A DNA stretch of 64,000 nucleotides from Chamaecyparis obtusa (lineage: Eukaryota; Streptophyta; Pinopsida; Cupressales; Cupressaceae), in assembly GCA_027943335.1 (NCBI GenBank), contig BSBK01002801.1, forward strand, positions 685,001-749,000, written 5' to 3'. Made by a program: the position numbers and the translations under genes. The notes beneath the pieces are model-generated. The model saw only the letters and a program-made list of their open reading frames with translations, did no database searches and was not told where the DNA came from. Below are positions 40,956 to 50,612 of the stretch, in pieces (position 1 is the first letter of the stretch; each line of letters begins with the position of its first letter).

Positions 40956-42870
40956 GGCTTAACATGTGGGTTTGCATGTTTCTTTTAGCAAGTTTTAGGA
41001 CCCTCACTTTCTTAAATCAATGTAATTCTAAGGAATATTTGGAGAGAATTCAAATTTGAGCTAAAAAAAATTTAACACTTTTCCCATCCAAATCTAAGTA
41101 TTTTTCTATATGCTAGTAAATGTTTTAGACATATATGAGCATTGGATTTCATGAGGATCCGAGAGGTAAGCTAAGGAGTGTCATTATAATAGCTTAAGTT
41201 ATGGATTTATGAACTGAGTATGAATTTTGATCATAAGACGAGTGTACCCAATGGCATCCAACAAATCCTAAAGTAGGGCACGTCCTTTACGACCATATTG
41301 GTTCTTTACAAGCACTCTAAGTATGTCACAAGCTAACTATTCTTTGAGATCTATGGTAAGTTTCACCACAAGAAAACAAATGAGTCAAGCGAAATATAGC
41401 ATTTCTAATATAGGACATAGAAAGTGTCGCGGAGGCTACGTAATTTGTGCCATGAAGGCCTAGATAAGTACTAGACTTGGAAGCTCAAAATTTAAGAGAA
41501 CCTTAATTTAACACATTAGTGCAACAAGACAACAACACTAAAATGGTGTTTTGCATCAACCAATAGAATAATTAAGAAGCATATGTCTATTTGTTGGACG
41601 TTCTAAAGAAAAAGAAAAGCTCATTCTTAAGGTTTTAGACCCCAATTAGCTTAATGTTATGGGGTTTCCAAGTTTTCTTCACCCAAGAATTTGAATGGCC
41701 ACTCTAGGGGGTAATGGTTGACATAATAAACAATTAAACTGTAGCTCTCACACCACTTGCATTTCAAATCAAAATATATAAAATAATAAATTCTATCAAG
41801 GTATCAATATTATTACCACCTCGTAATAGATATTGGAAATAGAACTCGGAGTGCAATTATATGCCATCTTCTTTCTTATTAACAAGAATTGTTATTGAAA
41901 ATAGGACAAGAGTTATTAATGACCTTACTTTATCCAAAAGTAGGAACAAAGACAACATTAATGTAAAAACTCTTAAACTATTACATACAAATGAAAAAGA
42001 TTGAAAAAATTGTAATCATACCACAACTAGAATGGACAAATTTACACAACGTAAACCAGAGTAGACAAATTTACACAACATAAACTAGAATTCTCTTAAA
42101 TAACAAGATTTCACAAAAGAAATTTCACACAATTAATAAATAGAAATAAATTGAAAATGATATATATTGATAAATACACCCCAATATAAACTCAATAGAT
42201 AAACCCTACCTATAAAGTAAAATTTTAATGATAGTTACTCATTAAACCGTACCTTTCACATGTTAAAATTATATATACGATACTCAATGGAATATAAACT
42301 TTAGAATTCCACCAAAAATTTCACCATCCAAATCACATATAATGGAGTCTTTCCACGTAAAAAGCTAGGAATACAATCGTACAGCCATCAAAATATAAGC
42401 CACACAAGCAACAAGTGACCGTAAGGCGTATAAAAGTGCGAGTTGGAAGATCTTCCAAGATCTCGTGAAAAACTTTGCATGTCGTTTGTAAAATTTAGCG
42501 AGGCTACGCTACGTTGGATAAATTTTGCGAATCTTTTAATTGAATAAGTTATCCCCTAGCATGGATACACCTAACTAGGTCCACGATGGCGACTACTCCC
42601 AATATCTAGGGAATTTCAAATATATGTCTTATTATTATTATTGCTATTGTTATTACTATGTCTATTATGGAGGAGTCGATTTTAATTTATTTAACAAATA
42701 CAAATAAATTGTCTAATCAGATACAATTTAATTAATGAATTGACACAAATTGTCTAATAGAATGCATTTTGGCCCTTGCATAGCCATTCGACTTGCGAGC
42801 TGTCAATGTGGCATGTGCAGAGTATGGGTGAATGGAATTGGTGCCAAACTTTATACACCTCATCAATGAT
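40956..42870. other. AT-rich intergenic DNA, no gene seen
   Basis: No supported gene. A TATAAAAG box (42429-42436) followed by the 16-base palindrome TTGGAAGATCTTCCAA (42443-42458) looks promoter-like, but no coding region follows on the plus strand. Confidence 0.45.
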
Positions 42871-44354
42871 TGGATCATGATTGATTGATGAGCATAGCAT
42901 TCTATAGTTTACTTGGTCCTGGAGCGCACTCGAACATTACAAAGTGGCAAAGTTCATTTGTCTTGAAGCTCCCTTTTGTTTGCTTGACAATCAAAGTGTT
43001 AATAAGGTACCATTATTTAAATGGGTACCCTAAGGACACGACAAACTCAACACACAAGGTGTCCATTCCAAAGAGGAGAAAAGGTTGCTAATCTCATTTG
43101 ATTGCCTTATAATGGGGACCCTTGAATTCCCCAAGGAGGCATGATTTGATTAATGAGAGAAAGATGCTTTTAATGGTGATCACCATGATCATTATGATTA
43201 TGATTATGATTATCACCATGGTGGTGATGGGAAAAGGACGGCTAGAGATGGGTAGCAATCTAGAGTTGATTCCAAAGAGAAAACAATTGGAACAAAATGA
43301 CATGTGAAGCATGAAGACAAGATGGATTGTTGAGAATAGCGGCCAAAATGTGAGAGGGGGGGGCCCCTCATACACTTCTCCTGCTGTTGCTCTCCGGACG
43401 AACCACATCAACTCCTTTGTTTTCTTCCCCCTTGTGTGTTTTCGATGGGGACAATGCTTCACCTGTCTTTTCTTGAGATATGCCATTTCGTCTTGTGTTT
43501 TTAAGTAAAACTATCAATGGATGCACACACACTGCGCGCCGGGGAGAACCGTGCACGTAACACGGATATTTCTTGCATACGTGCTTCAACGAAATCAATA
43601 CGTTGCTTGTGGATTGGGATTCCAGGCTGTAATGCATGATTCCAGGGAATAAGACAAGGCCGATCCTTCCCTTCCCTTCCCACGTCCCAGATGATGGTTT
43701 TTTTATTATTATTCATCACAGATTCGTCTTCTTCTCAAGATTTAACAGACTGGGGTTTTAGATTCGAGATTTAAGATTCCAGATTGTGTTGAACACTTGG
43801 AGTTGGTGTTTTTATTATTCGCTGGACTGGCCACACATTCCATCAATCAATTGGTAATCATAATGTGTAGAGAAGGAACTGTTCATCCTCCAAGCGTTAC
43901 GTGCGTGTAGGTACCCAGAGAAAGCCTATTTTAAGGTTTTTAAAAAAAAAAATTGAGACAAACTGTGGACCAGACGTAGACGACAAAACTTTACAATTGA
44001 AAAGAACCAGAGGGGGCAGAAATGATTGATGGTGTTGCTTCAATAACAAAAGCAAAAGATACAAAATCTTACTGTAATGAAAGGAAGAATTAGATTGTTT
44101 CCCGGAACTTGAAAAAACACTGAAAAGTAACAACAACTAAATAAAATGCTCTACCACCACACTTGAGGTAATTGTTTACAATTTGCTGAAGATATTTACA
44201 GTCCAAGATCACAGTTTTGATTCTTCAATAACGGCCGGCAGTGATGTATCTACTGTCCCAAAAAGCTTAGAGCAGAAAATTGTTGAAAGATAATATTTTT
44301 TTTTTCGCCTCACAAAAAAAAACCCAATAGTTGTATAAAGTAAAGGAATAAAAA
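42871..44354. other. Intergenic region and 3' flank of the polyamine oxidase gene
   Basis: No supported gene. An (ATTATG)n run lies at about 43192-43216. The 3' UTR of the minus-strand polyamine oxidase should lie just below 44355. A clear AATAAA on the minus strand close to the stop was not found. Short open frames at 43094-43719 have no recognisable similarity. Confidence 0.45.
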
Positions 44355-46046
44355 TTACAGGCATTCAAGATTGGTCCATCCGTAGTGCTGAAGAAGCCTG
44401 TTGGCTTCCCTCAAACCGCTAAAGTAAGCTCCATGTGTTGTTGAATAATGTGTCCTGTGCGTGGCCTCACCTGCAAAGAGAAGCTGCAGGGGAGGAATTA
44501 GGGCTTGCGAAGACCGCTTCGGCAGCGGCTCTGCGATTGTATCAATGTCCTGCCCACTTGAACCCACCGCCACATAACTGTACGAGCCTCGAAACAGGGG
44601 ATCGAATCCCCACCCGCTCCTCAACACACCACTCAAAACTCCATTAATCTTCTCCTTCGCTTCAGACTCTGATATACAGTCCTCTGTGCTGTTGTTGACG
44701 CCATTGACGACTCTGTTCTCTTTCCCGTCGTCGTTGTCTCTGACTCCGAAGCTCACCAGAGTATCTGAAACTCCCTTTATAATTTCCTCATCAGATAGAC
44801 ATTCGAGCTCCAGAGCTTCTTCGCCAGCGAACCAGGCAAGCAGAACGTTTGAAGTTCTATAAATGGGGCACAGAGACACCGTCTTCCTCATCCACCACGG
44901 GACCTTGCTCTTCTTCTCTAGGCTCCCAGACTTGCTGAACACGAACTGGAGAAACGGAAAAATCATACCTTGCTGTGAGGAATCTACTCGGAGGAACAGC
45001 TTGTTCACAACGCCGAACCCAAGCTTGGAAATCGCATTGACCTTGCAGGAAGGAAGAGGGGGAGTAAAAAGCGCAGGCTTGCTCTTTCCCGTTCCAGCCT
45101 TGAGCACGCCCAGAGACACCGTCACGATGACGTGGTCGGCGTCCATGAAAGACCCGTCTTCGAAATGAATGCGCACAGGTGTCGACTCGGACCGAATCTC
45201 GTCCCCGTCGGTCCATTGAATTTGGGCCACTTTCTTCCCGAACTGAATCGTGGCGGCCGGCAAAACGCTGGCGAGGGCCTTGAGCACCGTGGAGTAGCCC
45301 TTCCCGATGGTAATTTGTTCGCCGGGAAACTCCCTGTACTCTTTCTCGGCTTCGAAGTCCAGGTCCAGCAACGAGCCAGCAGAAGTGTATGTCCGCTCCG
45401 TGTTCTCGTGGATTGAGAACACACCCTCCTCCACATCCTTACCACTCCAAAGCCCAAAGCCATTCCCATTACCATTCCCATTCCCATTCCCATTCCCATC
45501 TGCATTATAATCATGACTTCCGCCTTCCTCTTTCTCAGCCCAGTAGCACTCCAATCCCTGACGCACGAAGGCGCCAATGCTGAGCTCCCCGTCGTCGTTT
45601 CTGGCGGCGAGCTTGACGGCCTCTCGTGCAATCTGGGCTTCTCTGCCGTCACAAGCTCTGGCCTGAGCGACATCCATGAGCCCTTTGTACAGCTGTGACA
45701 TCGTCTGAACAACCGACGGATCCACGGTCACTCCACCCTCGGCCTTAACGACTGTGTCTTCAGGAAAGCCGTCCATGCGCTCCCAAGGCATGTCGTCGTC
45801 AATTAGAGAGTCCATCCCTTGCGCAATATCGTGAACCGGGCTTCCGCCAATTCCATGAATCCAAGTCGCGCCGAGCTCCACTCTGTTGCCGCCGAATTCA
45901 GTGGAGTTTATACGCCCTCCGATTCGTTGGCTCGCTTCCACCACCACCAACGAGCAGTCGCTGGCGCTCCGGGCAAGCCGGTTCGCGGCGGTCAGACCCG
46001 CCATGCCGGCCCCGATTATCACAATTCGCGGCTTCCTCGTCACCAT
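44355..46046 (-). CDS. PAO5: Polyamine oxidase, PAO5-like, intronless
   Basis: FAD-dependent amine oxidase of 563 residues that would oxidise polyamines (PAO5-type enzymes favour thermospermine and spermine back-conversion), releasing hydrogen peroxide. No signal peptide is visible, so it is probably cytosolic. The start is the ATG at 46044-46046, in good context (AGCAATGG); the frame extends nine codons upstream only to a GTG. Counting from that GTG, the FAD dinucleotide-binding motif I-V-I-I-G-A-G-M-A-G is at 17-26, E-A-S-Q-R-I-G-G-R at 46-54, G-A-T-W-I-H-G at 68-74, a conserved lysine in V-V-N-K-L-F near 358, and the C-terminal FAD motif F-A-G-E-A-T-H near 533-539. Residues 193-205 form an Asn-Gly repeat encoded by a hexanucleotide tract. 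Length and single-exon structure fit PAO5. The frame is intact and GC-rich, unlike its surroundings. Confidence 0.93.
   Translation of the reverse strand: MVTRKPRIVIIGAGMAGLTAANRLARSASDCSLVVVEASQRIGGRINSTEFGGNRVELGATWIHGIGGSPVHDIAQGMDSLIDDDMPWERMDGFPEDTVVKAEGGVTVDPSVVQTMSQLYKGLMDVAQARACDGREAQIAREAVKLAARNDDGELSIGAFVRQGLECYWAEKEEGGSHDYNADGNGNGNGNGNGNGFGLWSGKDVEEGVFSIHENTERTYTSAGSLLDLDFEAEKEYREFPGEQITIGKGYSTVLKALASVLPAATIQFGKKVAQIQWTDGDEIRSESTPVRIHFEDGSFMDADHVIVTVSLGVLKAGTGKSKPALFTPPLPSCKVNAISKLGFGVVNKLFLRVDSSQQGMIFPFLQFVFSKSGSLEKKSKVPWWMRKTVSLCPIYRTSNVLLAWFAGEEALELECLSDEEIIKGVSDTLVSFGVRDNDDGKENRVVNGVNNSTEDCISESEAKEKINGVLSGVLRSGWGFDPLFRGSYSYVAVGSSGQDIDTIAEPLPKRSSQALIPPLQLLFAGEATHRTHYSTTHGAYFSGLREANRLLQHYGWTNLECL
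45465..45502 (-). repeat. Hexanucleotide repeat encoding Asn-Gly
   Basis: Repeated ATTCCC on the plus strand (GGGAAT on the coding strand), with one ATTACC variant, encodes six to seven Asn-Gly pairs in the polyamine oxidase. It sits in a loop-like acidic and polar region between conserved blocks, so length changes in multiples of six would keep the frame. Confidence 0.85.
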
Positions 46047-46300
46047 TGCTCTTCCTCGATTGCCTGAAAACACACGCGCTGAGCGAAATAGAGATTGGGG
46101 GGGTGTGGGGGGGGGGGAGTAAGGGGTGAGAGGAGAGTTTGTTGTGGTGTGCGTGTGGGCGAGCTTATAAGAAAAAAACTCTGCGGCAGAGACTGGTAGC
46201 TTTAAGCCCTCCCCGAATGGACAATACTGGTCAAATTCGAATAAAGACGAGAGTCTCCTTTTTGAGGTTGATTGGGGTACCTTATAATACCCATACTACT
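46047..46300 (-). promoter_or_regulatory. Leader and core promoter candidate of the polyamine oxidase
   Basis: On the minus strand two TATA-like strings precede the gene: CTTATAAG at 46164-46171 and GTATTATAAG at 46281-46290. The nearer one would give a leader of about 90 bases. The leader contains C-runs, with plus-strand G-runs at 46097-46103, 46107-46117 and 46123-46126. A TGTGTTTTCAG string just upstream of the ATG resembles a 3' splice site, so a leader intron is possible. None of this is proven. Confidence 0.4.
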
Positions 46301-46920
46301 AATTATGCCCTTCCCTTCCCTTGCCTTCCCTTTCCTCCTCTACGCTCCCTGCCTTCTCCGCCCCGCCCTCCCGTATTTTACCTAACGAAACCGGTTGCAT
46401 TTTATTACAAGAAAAAGACAACACTTGTTTGGAAGAGACACGCTGGAATCCGCGAGTCCCGGGCCGTGGTTCCTGTAAGAGTCTCTATCGTAGGGCGGGC
46501 AGGTAAGTCGTTCGCGGTGTTATTATTATGATTATTGTTGAGTATCTGAGAGACTATGCGCCCGTCGTACGTGGAGGAAAAATATACAGTGGACTGAGGC
46601 TCGGGCTCGGGCTCAGCCTCAGCCTCCCTGTTTTCTGTTTTCTTCCTTTCCTCATCTAAAAATCGAATGCAGTGCAGTGCCGTGATTGATTGAATTGATT
46701 GATTGATTGAGGAGAATAGTGGCGGAAGCTCTGGCTACGCCCCCGTACCCGCCAGGGTCCAGGGCCCGACTAACTCTCCAATGCCCAATGCCCAATGGCC
46801 CAATGTCCCCCCCTACGAATCCAATGCCTCCACTCTAGGTAGGGTACCCACCCTCTTTTATTTTAGGGCAATGGAATGGAATGAATGATATCATCAATTA
46901 ATGATTTAATGACATTTAAG
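46301..46920. other. Upstream flank of the polyamine oxidase gene
   Basis: GC-richer than the surroundings, with runs of CTTCCC-type pyrimidine, GGCTCG/CAGCCT repeats near 46600-46630 and ATTGATTG repeats near 46690-46710. No open frame is convincing. Regulatory sequence for the minus-strand gene is the likely content. Confidence 0.4.
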
Positions 46921-47450
46921 AGTAATTGACAATTTCTCCTCAGATTTTAATTGTGTTTGAGTTTTGGCATTAAGAGTGTGATCTATTATCATTCTACTCT
47001 TCAATTCTATTCTATCCTATGCTAGATCATGAAGCGTGTTCTAAAATGTTGATGGTAAAAAAATCTAACATAGTTATAATTTAGAAACAATTTGTGAATT
47101 ATTACTACGGATTGTGGAAATCTAATGTCTTTAATTGACATCTAGGAGACTTAACAAACTATGCGACGAGGAGGAGTAATTGACAACTTCTCCTCGGCTT
47201 TTAATGGTGTTTGAATTTTGGCATCAACATTTTAGATCACACTCTGTGATCTAGAGTGTGATCTACTATCATTGTACTCTTCGGTTCTATTCTATCCTAT
47301 GGTGGATCACGAAGCATGATCCAAAATGTTGATCCTAAAAAAATCTAACATAGTTAGAATTTAGAAACAATTTGTGAATTATTACTACGGACTGTGGTAA
47401 TCTAATATCTTTAATTGGCATCTAGGAGACTTAACAGACTATGCGATGAT
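46921..47450. repeat. Tandem duplication of a 254/276-bp block
   Basis: Unit 1 (46921-47174) and unit 2 (47175-47450) both begin AGTAATTGACAA and end with ACTATGCGAYGA. Unit 2 has about 22 extra bases. These create the inverted repeat AGATCACACTC / GAGTGTGATCT with a 9-base loop at 47234-47264. There is no coding signal. Confidence 0.8.
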
Positions 47451-50101
47451 AAAATTTCTTTAATTCATCTTCAATTTTTTTTGTCTCATGTTCAAGGTCT
47501 TCTATTATTAATTTTGACTAGAAAACTGGTTGTTTTGTTAATTTTTATCTTCCTCAAGTAACTGGGAAATCTAGTGAACCTTCAAGTCATTTTCATGTTG
47601 AGTAAGAACGCCCTCATAAATTGTGCATTTCATGATGATGTGCCACTTTGATTTCGTAGCCACCTTTGTTGCAAAATACACAATCTCTTTCTTCCCAAAT
47701 TTCCTTTGATATCTTCCACCTTATCAATCTCAAAACTAAGATGATGTGATCATATCTTCAATTGTGTAACTAATAACCTCACTTTCCCTTTAATAGGCCA
47801 ATGTTTATGTCCCACAATCCTCAGGTTAAACTCTTTCATGCAGGGAAGAGCATTAATAGTTGTTATTTCTTAAATGATACATTAGATTAGAGAGTTTTTC
47901 CTGTTCTACAACTCTCTCATCCTAATGATAGATCATAAAGTGTGCCTAGAAACATTGAAGCAAATAAATTTTACACGATTGAATCTAGAAGAATGATAGA
48001 ATATTATAGAATTCATTACACACAAGCGTTAAAAATGATCATTTCAAAAGTATAGTTGAAACATATTCTTTATAGCACCATCACCATTCACTACGACAAC
48101 CAAAACATTTACTCATCGATACCACCCTTAACCTTACCAGTCCACGCTAAATGCCCACACCCTCTATTATTTTAGGGCAACGGAAGGCATCCATCCATCC
48201 TTCACTCCCAAATCTTCCTTAATTTTCTTCATTATTAATTCTTCCCGATTTTAAGTTTAGCAGCCACATCGAGGTCTCAGAAACCGTGAGAGCGATGTTG
48301 CATGAGATGGCAGGTGCCTCGGGAGACCCATTGGCATGAATTACTGGCTTACTCTCCACAATCCCACTTGCCTCGCCCCAAGTTTTAACCACTTCCTGAC
48401 GTCACTCCTCGTCACTCCTCTCCTAGGTCAAAAACATTCCCGATTTCGCTGCCGTTAACCAGCACTAAACTCTAAACCACAGATGCCTACACATCACGCC
48501 CGTCAATGCATCCATACATTTTTCAACGGGTCAAAAAGCGTCACCAAACACCCAACGTGGGCAGACTTTAGTCCCACCAAAACCCGCAAAAGGAAAACCT
48601 GGTTCAGCATTTAGTATACGTAGATGAGATGAGATGAGATGTAGGAATAGGTATCTCAGTTAGGCCGTAGAAATCACGTGCAGTGATGTGGAGAGAAGGT
48701 CACATCAACGGATACAGTGGATCTCGTCTTCCTCCTCCACCATTTAATCATCGTGTAATCTTTTGTTTTTTAAATGCATCGAACGCATCGTAAATCTTCC
48801 CAGTCAAACATGCAGGTTTCCCAGAAGCAAATCAGTACACTCCATTAATTGCACCCAAACTATAGAAAAAAAACAGGGACAGCACTTCCCACCAACCCAC
48901 GTTGAGAAGAGAGTAAATGTTTGTTCATTCATTCATTCATTGCCCGTGGTCCTCCCAATAATTAAAACTTGATTGAGGAGAAGATTTGGCAATTTGCACT
49001 TCACGTGAACCCTAAAATCACATACACCAGTTGTCCGTCACAAACTCAATTCAATTGGGTCTTCTTCTTTCCTCTTTTAGAATGCCTCGTGATTCCAACT
49101 TACACTACCCAATAACCATTTTAGTGCTTTCTCTAGACCTTCACTGGCGTACGGCACGGCCGACGTGCACTCCAAGCCCCTCGGAACGAATCTCCACCCT
49201 CCATTTCGCCCATCCTGGCAGGTCATCAGATTAGAATTGAATTATGCAAGTAAATTAATTGGGGACTGCAGGGGCATACCCCACACTGGGCTCAAATGCC
49301 CAAATGGGACTTGACTTTACTTGCTCATACATATTCCCGACTCCCAACCATTAAACAATGCTTATATTTCCTTTAACAAACTCATCTCCTGCAAATTCAA
49401 TTATATTCCAGCTAGAAAGCTATTCCCCTCTCTCTCTCTATCTCCTCTTTTGATGTTGAGGTATTGAGTTGGGCTGTACCGCTCAAGAGAATATATGCAA
49501 ACGTGGACTCAAATGTTTTTACGATTCTTTTAACATTTGTTTATCAACATTCTGAGGAAGCATTAAACAAGTCCCTGAATGTCAAAATCGCTATTAAATG
49601 GGGTGTGTACTTTGAGGAAAGATGAGGAATCTAGCAAAGCAATGCATAGACATGAAGTCCACGTAGACAGTGAAAAAAAAAGCATTCCTGGGATGTGATT
49701 TTCCAATCAGTGTTGTCTCCCTCTTCTTATCGCTTGCTTTTTAGTTTTGAGTTGATGACGATTGAAACTTATTGCAGGGATTCTCTACCCTTTACACCTT
49801 CCGTCTCAATCACTTCTCATCAGACCATTAACTATTCAGAAAAAGATTATGCCTCTAATTGAGGCCGCATAATGATTATGCCATGTTTTTTATTCTACTC
49901 GGATGGGGATATGACTGCTCTTTTTAACTCAGTTGATGCTGATACTTGTTCTAATGGAGCTAACTGAAATGCACATTACATCCTGCAAAATCATATTCAA
50001 AGCAATGAATTGAGATTTAGAATTGTAAAAGTAAATGAGAGGATATTATTGTGAAATTATTATATTGCTGTGTCATTGTCATTTGGTTTTTTATTTAGTT
50101 T
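47451..50101. other. Intergenic DNA, no supported gene
   Basis: No gene found. Simple repeats include (GATGA)n near 48624-48642, (ATTC)n near 48926-48940 and (CT)n near 49429-49440. The stretch at about 48200-49250 is less AT-rich than most of the window and could be old genic or regulatory sequence, but I could not recognise a protein. Confidence 0.45.
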
Positions 50102-50611
50102 GGTGGAATATCTTTAATAATTGTTAATTGATCTGTAGTATATTTCTTTTATTAAGTTTGGCTTATTGATAAGTATCAATTGATGATCTAAAAATCCCAT
50201 TATAGATGACTCATAAGGTGCAACACTTGTTGAAAGTTTTACAAATGGGATAGCAAGTTAAACGGGCATTTATTTATTTTGGTGGAATATCTTTAAGGTA
50301 ATTGTAATTGTTAATTGATCACTAGCATATTCTTTTACAAAGTTTGGCTTATTGATAAGTATCAATTGATGATTTCAAAAAATCATTATAGATGGTTCAT
50401 AAGGTACAACACATGGTGAAAGTTTTGCAAATGGGATAGCAAGCTAAATGGGCATTTATTTATTTTGGTGGAATATCTTTAAGGTAATTGTAATTGTTAA
50501 TTGATCACTAGCATATTCTTTTACAAAGTTTGGCTTATTGATAAGTATCAATTGATGATTTAAAAAAATCATTATAGATGGTTCATAAGGTACAACACTT
50601 GTTGAAAGTTT
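50102..50611. repeat. Tandem repeat with 179-186 bp period, about 2.8 units
   Basis: GGTGGAATATCTTTAA recurs at 50102, 50281 and 50467, and the units share GGCTTATTGATAAGTATCAA and CATAAGGTRCAACAC. The third unit breaks off at about 50611, where LINE-derived sequence begins. Units 2 and 3 are closer to each other than to unit 1. Confidence 0.85.
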
Positions 50612-50612
50612 T

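Noticed and set aside
43094..43719. Overlapping short open frames of 60-130 codons
   Set aside because: No recognisable similarity. They include a translated (ATTATG)n repeat and compete on both strands.
45122..45712. 196-codon minus-strand frame inside the polyamine oxidase
   Set aside because: Alternative frame of a GC-rich gene. The amine oxidase frame explains the conservation of all known motifs.
46047..46073. Nine-codon extension of the polyamine oxidase frame to 46073
   Set aside because: It begins with GTG rather than ATG. The ATG at 46044-46046 has good context and starts just before the FAD-binding motif.
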